A stretch of DNA of 64,000 nt from Amorphus coralli DSM 19760 (lineage in GTDB: Bacteria > Pseudomonadota > Alphaproteobacteria > Rhizobiales > Amorphaceae), in the NCBI RefSeq assembly GCF_000374525.1, contig NZ_KB894571.1, positions 558,001-622,000 on the forward strand, in the 5' to 3' direction. The first letter of the stretch is position 1, and every line of letters starts with the position of its first letter. This document shows positions 53,218 through 61,454 of this stretch, one piece after another. Below the pieces are notes generated by a model. The model was not told the DNA's origin. It saw nothing but the letters and a program-made list of their open reading frames with translations, and did no database searches. A program made the translations under genes and the position numbers.

Positions 53218-54039
53218 ATGTCCGCCCAGGACGCCCCATCCCGAAGCCTTGACCCGCTTGGCGCCTACGCCGCGGACGTGGTCGTCTGTCTGCGCTTTTT
53301 CTCGCGGCTTGCACTGGCGCTTCCCCGTGGCCTGTCCGACCTGGCGGGACGGCGGCGGCTGGTCGGTGCGGTGCGCGCGCTGCCCGTCGCCAGTCTCGTC
53401 ATCGCCCTTCCCGCTGCGGTCGTTCTGGCCGTCCTGACGATGATCGGCTTGCCACCCCTTGCCTCCGCCGGCGTGGCGCTTGCGGTTTTGGCGATCACCA
53501 CGGGTGCGCTGCATGAGGACGGGTTGGCGGACGTCTGCGATGGCTTCTTCGGCGGCCGTGAGCCGGAACAACGCCTGACCATCATGCGCGACAGCCGCAC
53601 CGGCGCCTTCGGCGCGCTGGGCCTCGCCCTGACGGTTCTGGTCCGCGCCAGTCTGCTGGCGGCACTGGCGGATGACGGCCCGCTTGCCGCGGCCGCGGGC
53701 CTGATGGCCGCCGCTGCGGCGAGCCGGACCGCGATGCTGTGGCCATGGATGGCGACCCCGCCCGCCCGCAACGATGGTCTCGCTCGGCTCGTGGGCCACC
53801 CGGACCGGAAGGCCGTCCTGCTGGCCGCGGCGACAGCCGCAGCGATCTTCGTGCTTCTGACCATCGGCTTCGCACCGCTGGCCGTACTGCCCGCCACCCT
53901 TGCGGTGGTCGGCGCAGCCTGGCTCCTCACGTCGTCGGCCACCCGGCTTGTCGGCGGGCACACGGGCGATGTGTTGGGCGCGACGCAGCAGGTCGCCGAG
54001 ATTGCGGTTCTTGCCACCATCGCTATCTCTGTGACGTGA
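53218..54039 (+). CDS. cobS: Adenosylcobinamide-GDP ribazoletransferase (cobalamin synthase)
   Basis: A 273-residue membrane protein with several transmembrane helices; joins cobinamide-GDP to alpha-ribazole. CLRFFSRLAL at the start, then GALHEDGLADVCDGFFGGRE (about 97-116) with the metal-binding Asp residues, and RDSRTGAFGALGLAL (about 123). ATG 53218 has AAGGAG upstream. The stop overlaps the next gene's GTG. Confidence 0.92.
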   Translation: MSAQDAPSRSLDPLGAYAADVVVCLRFFSRLALALPRGLSDLAGRRRLVGAVRALPVASLVIALPAAVVLAVLTMIGLPPLASAGVALAVLAITTGALHEDGLADVCDGFFGGREPEQRLTIMRDSRTGAFGALGLALTVLVRASLLAALADDGPLAAAAGLMAAAAASRTAMLWPWMATPPARNDGLARLVGHPDRKAVLLAAATAAAIFVLLTIGFAPLAVLPATLAVVGAAWLLTSSATRLVGGHTGDVLGATQQVAEIAVLATIAISVT

Positions 54040-54236
54040 GCAGCGAGACAGGAAAGCAGCGCCCCGTGACAAGTCCGTGCGTGAAGACCTGCCAGATCGA
54101 CGGCGCGAGCGGATTGTGCATGGGCTGCGGCCGGACGTTGAATGAGATCGCCGGCTGGGGCGGCCTCTCCGAGGCTGAGCGCCTGGCCATCATGGAGACG
54201 CTCCCAGCCCGTCTCGCCTCTGAGCGGGAGAGCTAG
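54036..54236 (+). CDS. DUF1289 small Cys-rich protein
   Basis: About 66 residues with SPCVKTCQIDGASGLCMGCG, four closely spaced Cys of the DUF1289 family (metal or Fe-S binding), and LSEAERLAIMETLP after it. The GTG at 54036 overlaps the cobS stop; GTG 54066 is possible. Function unknown. Translationally coupled to cobS and 5 bases before the protease gene. Confidence 0.82.
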   Translation: MSSETGKQRPVTSPCVKTCQIDGASGLCMGCGRTLNEIAGWGGLSEAERLAIMETLPARLASERES

Positions 54237-54240
54237 GGCC

Positions 54241-54942
54241 ATGCGCCGCCTCGCCATCGTCGTCGTCGCACTCGTTGTGGGCGGATCGGTCGTTCTGTGG
54301 CTGGTCGGCGGCACCCCGACCACGACGGAAGACCTGGTTGCCGGGCTGGACGCGACCTGGCCGCGCGCCTTGGCGCTGGTCTTGCTCCTGGCGGTGATCG
54401 GTGCCGGCGTGGCGGCCTCCGGACCGAGGGTCGGCGAGATCGGCCGTGCCCTCCTGCTCTGGGGCGGCCTCGCGGCCATCCTTGTCGCCGGCTACAGCTA
54501 CCGCCACCAGATCGAACGCGTGGGTCGGACCTCGCTGTCCGCAGTCGTGCCGGGGATGGCCGTCACCACCGACCAGGGCGTCACGGTCACCCGCAGTGCC
54601 GACGGCCACTTCCGCGTTCAGGGCGCAGTCAACGGAGCGCCTGTGACCTTCCTGCTCGACACCGGCGCCAGCACCGTGCTGCTGACCTCGGAAGACGCCT
54701 CGCGGGCCGGCATCGCGCCCACCCGGGCAGACTTCACGCTGCCCGTGTCGACCGCCAACGGCCTGACACGGGTTGCTCCGGTATCGCTGGATCTGGTGAC
54801 GGTCGGATCGGTCGAGGAAACCCATGTGGACGGCGCCGTGGCCGCGCCGGGCTCCGTCGCCACAAGCCTGCTCGGAATGAGCTTTCTCTCCAGGCTCTAC
54901 CGGTTCGAGGTCAGCGGCGACCGGCTAACCATGCAGAAATAG
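54241..54942 (+). CDS. Retropepsin-like aspartic protease (TIGR02281 clan AA)
   Basis: A 233-residue membrane protease-like protein. Three hydrophobic segments in residues 1-90, then an aspartyl domain: VTFLLDTGASTVLLTSEDA (about 138-156) with the catalytic Asp-Thr-Gly. A single domain would need to dimerise. Known from many Rhizobiales; role unknown. ATG 54241 follows the DUF1289 stop by 4 bases. Confidence 0.83.
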   Translation: MRRLAIVVVALVVGGSVVLWLVGGTPTTTEDLVAGLDATWPRALALVLLLAVIGAGVAASGPRVGEIGRALLLWGGLAAILVAGYSYRHQIERVGRTSLSAVVPGMAVTTDQGVTVTRSADGHFRVQGAVNGAPVTFLLDTGASTVLLTSEDASRAGIAPTRADFTLPVSTANGLTRVAPVSLDLVTVGSVEETHVDGAVAAPGSVATSLLGMSFLSRLYRFEVSGDRLTMQK

Positions 54943-54960
54943 GGGACAGGGAGCCCCCAA

Positions 54961-55103
54961 AGCCGGTGGGCGAAGCGAACGCGGTGCGAGGGAAGTCTTT
55001 AAGCCGCAATCTCGGACGGAGAACCGGTGCCCACCTTTCCTGGGATTGACCCTTTCATCGCAATCCCGGACGGAAAACCGGTGCCCACTTTTCCTGGGAT
55101 TGC
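54961..55103. repeat. Composite repeat: module 1 plus inverted-repeat copies 5 and 6
   Basis: GCCGGTGGGCGAAGCGAACG (54961-54980), then inverted-repeat copy 5 (55006-55049) and copy 6 (55060-55103). In copy 6 GCAATCCC pairs with GGGATTGC and GGAAAA with TTTTCC. The same two-module order occurs at 1485-1575. Copy 6 ends 2 bases before the next gene's stop. Confidence 0.78.
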
Positions 55104-55104
55104 T

Positions 55105-55872
55105 TTACTTCGGCGCCATCCGGATCGCGCCGTCGAGGCGAATGGTCTCGCCGTTCAGCATCGCGTTCTCACAGATGTGCATGGCGAGTGCGGCGTATTC
55201 CTCGCCCTTGCCCAGCCTGGAAGGGAACGGCACCTGCGTGCCGAGCGAATCCTGCACGTCCTGGGGAAGCGCGCTAAGCATCGGGGTCTCGAAGATGCCG
55301 GGAGCGATGGTCGCGACGCGAACGCCCAGCTTGGAGAGGTCACGCGCCACCGGCAGCGTCAGCGACGCAATGCCGCCCTTGGATGCAGCGTAGGCCGCCT
55401 GGCCGATCTGGCCGTCGAATGCCGCGACCGAGGCCGTCATGACGATCACACCCCGCTCGCCATCCGTCCCCAGCGGTTCAAGGTTCGCCATGCCTGTGGC
55501 GGCGTGAGCGACACACCGGAAGGTTCCGACGAGATTGACCGCAATGACGCTCTCGAACATGCCGAGCGAATGCGGCTCGCCACGCGAGGTCGTCTTGGCG
55601 GCGGGCGCGATGCCCGCGCAGTTGACCAGAACCCGCTCCTGGCCATTGCGGCCACGTGCCGCCTCGAAACCGGCGATGACGCTCGCCTCGTCCGTCACAT
55701 CCACCTTGACGAACAGGCCACCGATCTCGTCGGCAATCGCCTGACCCGCCTCTTCGGACAGATCGAAAATGGTCACACGAACGCCCTGCGCGGCAAGCGT
55801 GCGCGCGGTGGCTGCACCCAGCCCGGAGGCGCCGCCCGTAACGACGGCGGCAACGGTATTGTCGAGTTTCAT
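55105..55872 (-). CDS. SDR-family dehydrogenase (3-hydroxyacyl-CoA dehydrogenase type 2-like)
   Basis: A 255-residue short-chain dehydrogenase: [19 protein letters not shown] (about 13-31, nucleotide site), NCAGIAPA (about 88), and the Ser-Tyr-Lys triad (TASVAAF..., [11 protein letters not shown] about 157). It most resembles the human HSD10-type 3-hydroxyacyl-CoA dehydrogenase in bacteria. Start ATG 55872 gives the family start; the frame extends to 55947. Follows the MBL gene by 49 bases. Confidence 0.85.
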   Translation of the reverse strand: MKLDNTVAAVVTGGASGLGAATARTLAAQGVRVTIFDLSEEAGQAIADEIGGLFVKVDVTDEASVIAGFEAARGRNGQERVLVNCAGIAPAAKTTSRGEPHSLGMFESVIAVNLVGTFRCVAHAATGMANLEPLGTDGERGVIVMTASVAAFDGQIGQAAYAASKGGIASLTLPVARDLSKLGVRVATIAPGIFETPMLSALPQDVQDSLGTQVPFPSRLGKGEEYAALAMHICENAMLNGETIRLDGAIRMAPK

Positions 55873-55921
55873 TGCGAACGCTTCTCCGGATCGCGTGTGA
55901 GCGTAGTGTGAAGAATGTGAC

Positions 55922-56788
55922 CTAGCCGGCCTCGACCGGCGCCGCACCGGCCACGAGCTCCAGCCCCTGGCGGGCGACGATGGCCCCTGGATGGCGGGCC
56001 CGGGCCTGCTCGGCGATCCGGTCGAGATCGTCGTCGGTTCGGCAAGGGTCGTGATGGAACATCACCGGGTGGCGGACGCCGGCCTTGTCGGCGAGTGCGA
56101 CGGCCTTCTGCCAGGTGGAGTGCCCCCACCCGACATAGCGGCCATATTCCTCGTCCCGGTAGGTCGCGTCGTAGACCATGATATCGGCCCCCTCGACGAA
56201 CCTGGCCACTGCCGCGTCGATTTCCGGATTGCCGTGCTCGTGGTCCGTCACGGTGACGATGGAGCCACCGCCCCACTCGATCCGATAGCCGGTGGCGCCG
56301 CCGGGATGATTGAGCTGAATGGTCTTCACCGTCAGGCCGGGGCGCAGGCCCACCGCTTCACCGGCAGTGAACCGGCGGAACTGGCACCCGCGCAAGGCCG
56401 TGGTCGGCACCGGGAACAGCGGCGGCGACATAAGACGCGCCAGCATCTCCTCGAGCGAGCCGTCGCGCGGCACATGCCCGGCCCAGACCTTAATGTCGAA
56501 GCGTTCGCTATAGGCCGGACAGAAGAAGGGCAGTCCGCAGATGTGGTCCAAGTGAAAGTGGGTGAACAGCAGGTCCGCCGGCTGGACCTGGCGACGCTGG
56601 TCCATGTGCCAGCCGAGACGGCGGGCACCGGAGCCGCAGTCGATGATCAGGAGGTGCGGGCCGGCCTGGATTTCCAGACAGGTGGTCTCGCCGCCGTAGC
56701 GCAGGGTGTGCTCGCCCGGCGTCGGGATCGATCCCCGCACGCCCCAGAACGTCAGACGCAAATCGTCCCGCGGGTCGATGACGGTCAT
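55922..56788 (-). CDS. MBL-fold metallohydrolase
   Basis: A 288-residue metallo-beta-lactamase-fold protein. THFHLDHICGLPFF (about 76-89) is the HxHxDH motif, with further ligands in TDHEHGN (about 187) and MFHHDPCRTD (about 247). This type of MBL protein has been linked to phosphodiesterase activity, but substrate is unknown here. The ATG overlaps the cNMP gene stop (ATGA). Confidence 0.8.
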   Translation of the reverse strand: MTVIDPRDDLRLTFWGVRGSIPTPGEHTLRYGGETTCLEIQAGPHLLIIDCGSGARRLGWHMDQRRQVQPADLLFTHFHLDHICGLPFFCPAYSERFDIKVWAGHVPRDGSLEEMLARLMSPPLFPVPTTALRGCQFRRFTAGEAVGLRPGLTVKTIQLNHPGGATGYRIEWGGGSIVTVTDHEHGNPEIDAAVARFVEGADIMVYDATYRDEEYGRYVGWGHSTWQKAVALADKAGVRHPVMFHHDPCRTDDDLDRIAEQARARHPGAIVARQGLELVAGAAPVEAG

Positions 56789-57249
56789 TTCTCGGCTCCT
56801 GCCGACCCCGCCCGAAGCCGTCCGACCTCGCGCGTGGTCCGCTCGAGGCGCTGCGCGAGGACGCGCATGACCTCAATCGCCATATCTGGGAAATTCTTGA
56901 GCAGTTTCAAGAAATTGTCCTTGGCGATGGCGAGCACCTTCATTTCCGTCGTCGCCACGACCGATGCCGTGCGGGGCACGTCGATGAGGATCGCGATTTC
57001 GCCGACCACGTCATTCTGCTTCACCGTTGCCACGGTCGCCGGGCCATGGTTGGTGGAAATCTGAATGTCGGCGGAGCCTTCCAGAATGATGTAGGCCACA
57101 TCGCCGCTCTCGCCCTGCTCGCACAGGTGCTCGCCGGCGCGGAAGCTCATCCGCTCGCTGATGAAGGCGAGGAGACGCAGCTTGGCGTCATCCACGTCTC
57201 GAAACAGCGGCACCTTCTTCAGAGCGTCGACCTCGGTGTCCAGGCTCAC
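56785..57249 (-). CDS. Cyclic-nucleotide-binding-domain protein
   Basis: A 154-residue single CRP-like sensor domain without a DNA-binding domain. VPLFRDVDDAKLRLLAFI starts it, YIILEGSADI is the beta-roll, and GEIAILIDVPRTASVVA is the phosphate-binding cassette with Glu and Arg. Its last 20 residues are basic. It overlaps the ABC stop upstream and the MBL start downstream by 4 bases each, so the three are coupled. Presumed to bind cAMP or cGMP. Confidence 0.85.
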   Translation of the reverse strand: MSLDTEVDALKKVPLFRDVDDAKLRLLAFISERMSFRAGEHLCEQGESGDVAYIILEGSADIQISTNHGPATVATVKQNDVVGEIAILIDVPRTASVVATTEMKVLAIAKDNFLKLLKNFPDMAIEVMRVLAQRLERTTREVGRLRAGSAGAEK

Positions 57250-59903
57250 GCCGTCTCCTCCTCGGCTTCCACGGCCTCGTCGGCCTGCGCGCGATGATCC
57301 TCGTCCTGATCCTCCGAGATCGCGCTTGCCACGCTATCGTAATCACCATCCTGCACCAAGCGCCCCTCCTGCATCACGACGATGCGGCCGAAACGCCGGG
57401 CAACCTGGGTCGAGGCCGTACCGACCACCAGGGTGTTGTCGCCGCAGGCCTTCCGGATCTCGTCGATGACCCGCGGCTCTTCGTCGACCGTGCCGTCGAG
57501 CAGCGTGATCTTCGGCCGCTTGAGCAAGGCCCGCACCAGCCCGACCCGCCGCCGCTGCACCGGTGACAGCCGGGAACCCGCCACGCCGACATGATAGTCG
57601 AGTCCGGCCTTGGCGAGTGGGTCGCGCACGCCAAGCTCGGAGAGCGCGTTGCGAATAAAGGCCTCGATCCGGTCCGACGCGCCGCGGCGATCCAGCCGGG
57701 GCTTGCCGAACAGGATGTTCTCCTCGACCTTCAGGGGCTTGATGTAGTGTTCCGGATCGAACAGCGCAAAGCGGCCGCCCAGCGCCTCGAGCCGCTTGCG
57801 CACGATCTCGCGCCCGGAAACGAAGCGCGCCGCGCGGTCGTCGTCGATCTCCGCGAGACGGTGGCGCGCCGGGACCACCCGGAAGGCCAGGCCCACGAGT
57901 TCGCTGGCCTGCTCCGGCTTGAGTGCCGCGTAACCGCCGGTGCGATAGGCCCTGACATAGGGCTCGAAGGCCGGCAGCTGATCGTTGGTCAGGAGGCTGA
58001 AATCGCCCATCAGGCTGTCGTCGACCGCCATCCCGGAGAACAGCTCGATCATGGTTTCGGCAACCTGGGCGCCGATGTCGACCAGATCGTCGTGCACACC
58101 GGCCTCCTTGAGGGCCGCGATGACGTCCGCATCCTGGGCAATCTGCTCCAGCGGCACGGAAGGATCCGACGGCAGGGCAAACAGAGCGTTCTCGGCCAGC
58201 GAGCCGTTCGGATTGAAGGCATCGGCACGCCAGAGATCGACGAGGTCCCTGAGTTCCTCGTCGGATCGGATCCGCTCGGTGATCGTGCGCCGTGCCTCCA
58301 GCACGCGCTCGGCGAGCTCCGGATCCGCCTCGGGATCGATGTTGGACTTCAGGCCCATGCGGAAGAGGTCGTTGCCAAGGCCCGTCCGGTCGAACAGATC
58401 CAGGATGTGCTGGTCTAAATCGCGGGCGTCCTCGACGCCGGCACTGGCGAGATCCTCCCAGCTGGCATCGAAATCGTAACGGCTGTTGCCGGTGAGCTTT
58501 GCCTCCGAGAGGCGCAGCTTGTGCTCGTCCTCGTCGATCTCGGCAGGCCCGACCGGCCGATGACGCAGCGAGTAGACGACGTTGCCCCGAATGGTGTCGT
58601 TGAACATGTAGGGCGAAGGGCCGACATAGGCGATGTCGCGGCCGAGCGCGGATTCCGCCAGTTGGTCGAGAGACTTGCCGCCGATCTCCACACGCCCGGA
58701 TGCAGCGTCCATCAGACCGGCCGCGAGAAGCAGCACCTCGGTGCGTCCGCTGGACCCGGAGCCGAACACGACCATCTGCTCGTGAGCCGGGATGGTGAGC
58801 CGGATGTCCGCGACTTCCTGACCGCTGCCGAAGGACGCGCTGACATTGTTGAAGACGATGTCCCCGTCGAGCGACACGTCCTCTTCGCGATCGGCATCGA
58901 GCCGGGTCGGCGGGTACATGTTTGGCGGATCGAAATTCTCAATGACCGTGTCGTACTTCACGTTCATGTTCGACAGGTTCTGGTAGTAGGTGATCAGTTC
59001 CTTCCAGGGGTTGGCCAGGTCCTTGTAGGCCGCCAGCACCGCCACCAGCGCACCGAAGGTCAGCTCGCCGGAAATCACAAGATAACCGCCGACTGAATAG
59101 AAGAAGAACGGCGGAAGCTGGTTCATAAAATTGTTTATGAACTTGATCATATACTTCCGCTTGTAGATCTCCAAGCGAATTCGGTAGTTCGTCAGAAGCT
59201 TGTCAGTGATATCAGCAAGATGCCACTGGGAGGTGTCATGGGCGTGGATCTCGGTGATGCCGGCGACGCTCTCACCGACCTTGTCGGAGATCTTGCGGAC
59301 GTTCTTCACCCGGTCGCGCGCCAGCAGGACCACCCGGCGCTGCAGCTTCGGAATGATGTAGCCCTGGATCGGGTAGAGCGAGACCGCCGCCGCGCCAAGG
59401 AACGGATCCTGCACGAAGATGAAGACGATGTAGACGATCAGCGTGCCGCCCTGGAAGGCGGGCGTGGCCACCGCATCGCCGATGAAGACGCCGAGATCCT
59501 CCACCTCGGCGATCATCATGGAGATCAGCTCGCCGGCGCTCACGCCACGAAACTGCGGCAGCCGGAAGCGCATGATCTGGAAATAGAGGAGGTAGCGCAG
59601 CCGCCGCAGCATGCGCTCGCCCACAACGCCCTTGTAGACGTTGAGGACGAACTTAACGACGTTGTTGAGGACGACGAGGCCGAGGAAGATCGCGCACAGC
59701 GTCAGAAGATAGGGAATCTGTTCAAGCTGGTAGCCGAGGATCGTGCGCGGAAAATCCGAGCCGTCGATGGCGTCGTTGACGATCCACTTCGGCAACTCCA
59801 GCGTCATGTAGAGGATCGGGAAGGACAGCATCGTGATCCCGAGGATCGTGAGCTGCTGACGCTTGCTGAACTTCCAGATGAACCCGAAAAGGCTTTTCTG
59901 CAT
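57246..59903 (-). CDS. ABC-transporter-like protein with degenerate nucleotide-binding motifs
   Basis: An 885-residue protein: membrane domain with about six helices (residues 20-320), then an ABC-like domain. The Walker A is GSGSSGRT (381-388), Lys to Arg; the Q-loop glutamine is absent (YVGPSPYMF, about 426); signature LSPVQ (779-783); Walker B ends LLDG (803-804) without the catalytic Glu; the H-loop His is Thr (VVGTAS). About 285 extra residues (445-720) split the domain, and a second NILFG motif (729-733) follows the insert. The domain is probably not an efficient ATPase and may serve as a regulatory or structural partner. Acidic tail at 850-885. Coupled to the cNMP and MBL genes. ATG 59903 chosen over 60005. 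Confidence 0.75.
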   Translation of the reverse strand: MQKSLFGFIWKFSKRQQLTILGITMLSFPILYMTLELPKWIVNDAIDGSDFPRTILGYQLEQIPYLLTLCAIFLGLVVLNNVVKFVLNVYKGVVGERMLRRLRYLLYFQIMRFRLPQFRGVSAGELISMMIAEVEDLGVFIGDAVATPAFQGGTLIVYIVFIFVQDPFLGAAAVSLYPIQGYIIPKLQRRVVLLARDRVKNVRKISDKVGESVAGITEIHAHDTSQWHLADITDKLLTNYRIRLEIYKRKYMIKFINNFMNQLPPFFFYSVGGYLVISGELTFGALVAVLAAYKDLANPWKELITYYQNLSNMNVKYDTVIENFDPPNMYPPTRLDADREEDVSLDGDIVFNNVSASFGSGQEVADIRLTIPAHEQMVVFGSGSSGRTEVLLLAAGLMDAASGRVEIGGKSLDQLAESALGRDIAYVGPSPYMFNDTIRGNVVYSLRHRPVGPAEIDEDEHKLRLSEAKLTGNSRYDFDASWEDLASAGVEDARDLDQHILDLFDRTGLGNDLFRMGLKSNIDPEADPELAERVLEARRTITERIRSDEELRDLVDLWRADAFNPNGSLAENALFALPSDPSVPLEQIAQDADVIAALKEAGVHDDLVDIGAQVAETMIELFSGMAVDDSLMGDFSLLTNDQLPAFEPYVRAYRTGGYAALKPEQASELVGLAFRVVPARHRLAEIDDDRAARFVSGREIVRKRLEALGGRFALFDPEHYIKPLKVEENILFGKPRLDRRGASDRIEAFIRNALSELGVRDPLAKAGLDYHVGVAGSRLSPVQRRRVGLVRALLKRPKITLLDGTVDEEPRVIDEIRKACGDNTLVVGTASTQVARRFGRIVVMQEGRLVQDGDYDSVASAISEDQDEDHRAQADEAVEAEEETA

Positions 59904-60235
59904 CCGCCTGCCTCGACCGCCCCCCGGCGGGGCCGCGCGCATCCGATTCCGTGAACCGACCGGTACGCCTCGGCAAGACATAAACCGGAATCGTCGCGTT
60001 CGCACGCCGCCTCGGTCGTTTCAGCCTTAACCGCTCCTGAATGTAGGGGGACGGGAGAGCGAACGCGCCCGTTCCGCTGGACGCCGCCTTCCATTCCGGA
60101 TTAGGGTCGCCCACGGAGCCCAGGGGAATTCTCGACAGTCCGCCTCGCGACCCCGACGGGACCTGAGCGTACCGGCCCGCGTGCCACCCTGGCAGGGCCG
60201 CCAAGCCAGCGAAGAGTGTTCCCGGCGATCTGCTG
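59904..60235. other. Divergent gap between the ABC protein and the glycosyltransferase cluster
   Basis: The 332 bases contain promoters for both sides but no motif I can name, no hairpin with a U tract and no small frame with a ribosome site. CCTTAACCGC near 60030 is the only AT-containing element. Confidence 0.5.
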
Positions 60236-61450
60236 ATGCGGTGCGACCAACCGAAAATCCTGATCTACAGCCACGATTCGTTCGGGCTGGGCCATCTGCG
60301 GCGCTGCCGCACGATCGCGCACTCGCTCGTCGGCGAGTTCGACGATCTGTCAGTCATCATCCTGTCGGGCTCGCCGATCATCGGCTCGTTCGACTTCCGC
60401 AGCCGCGTCGACTTCGTCCGCGTGCCCGGCGTCATCAAGTTGCGCAATGGCCAGTACACGGCCCACACGCTGCCGCTCGGCATCGAGGAGATGCTGGAGC
60501 TGCGAGCCTCCATCATCGAGCACACGGCGGAAGTGTTCGATCCGCACGTCTTCATCGTCGACAAGGAGCCGCTCGGCCTGCGCGGCGAGGTGCGCTCGAC
60601 GCTGGAGCAGCTCGGCAAGCGCGGCACCCGGCTTGTGCTGGGCCTGCGCGACGTGATGGACGACCCCGAAGTCCTCAAGGAGGAGTGGCAGCGCAAGGGG
60701 GCGCAAGAAGCGGTCGAGGACCTCTACGACGACGTGTGGGTCTATGGCCGCAAGCAGATCCACGACCCGCTGGCCGGCATCGGCGTGCCCGACAGCGTGC
60801 GCGACAAGGCGCTGTTCACGGGCTATCTCCGCCGCGAGGCGGGGGCGCCCTCTCCGCACTCCTTCCGCTCGCCCTTCGGCGAGGAACCCTACATCCTGGT
60901 CACGCCGGGTGGCGGCGGTGACGGCGTTGAACTCGTCGATTGGGTGCTGCGCGCCTACGAGGCCCACGAACAGCCGCTGTTCCCGGCCATCATCGTGCTC
61001 GGCCCGTTCATGGCCACGGAAAGCCAAGAAGAGTTCATCGCCCGCACCGAGCATCTGCGCGACGTGCACATCATCCGCTTCACGCCCACCATCGAGCACC
61101 TGATGGAAGAGGCCGTCGCGATCGTCGGCATGGGGGGCTACAACATCTTTTGCGAGATCCTGTCCTTCGACAAGCCGACGCTCCTGGTGCCGCGCATCCA
61201 GCCCCGTCGCGAGCAGGCGATCCGTGCGGCGAAGGCGGAAACGGCGGGGCTCGTCAGCGTGCTGCCGATCGAGCGCTACCCGGACGTCGACGCCATGGTG
61301 GACGCACTCGCGCGCCTGCCCCGCCAGGCTCCGCCGTCGGTCGCCGGCGTGGACGGGCTCCTGGACGGGCTAGACGTGATCGACAAGCGAGTGGCGGAAT
61401 TCCTCACCGAACAGCAGCCGGCCACGCGCCGGAAAGCGGCTGGCGAATAG
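60236..61450 (+). CDS. MurG/GT28-like glycosyltransferase family protein
   Basis: A 404-residue protein with YSHDSFGLGHLRRCRTIA (about 11-28), the nucleotide-sugar N-terminal loop of GT28-type proteins, and PGGGGDGVELVDWV (about 232), GMGGYNIFCEILSF (about 303) and LVPRIQPRREQAIRA (about 321), the C-terminal UDP-sugar site. Cytoplasmic. The ATG at 60236 lacks a clear ribosome site. First of four or more glycosyltransferase genes; the acceptor may be an envelope polysaccharide or lipid. Confidence 0.75.
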   Translation: MRCDQPKILIYSHDSFGLGHLRRCRTIAHSLVGEFDDLSVIILSGSPIIGSFDFRSRVDFVRVPGVIKLRNGQYTAHTLPLGIEEMLELRASIIEHTAEVFDPHVFIVDKEPLGLRGEVRSTLEQLGKRGTRLVLGLRDVMDDPEVLKEEWQRKGAQEAVEDLYDDVWVYGRKQIHDPLAGIGVPDSVRDKALFTGYLRREAGAPSPHSFRSPFGEEPYILVTPGGGGDGVELVDWVLRAYEAHEQPLFPAIIVLGPFMATESQEEFIARTEHLRDVHIIRFTPTIEHLMEEAVAIVGMGGYNIFCEILSFDKPTLLVPRIQPRREQAIRAAKAETAGLVSVLPIERYPDVDAMVDALARLPRQAPPSVAGVDGLLDGLDVIDKRVAEFLTEQQPATRRKAAGE

Positions 61451-61454
61451 GCCC

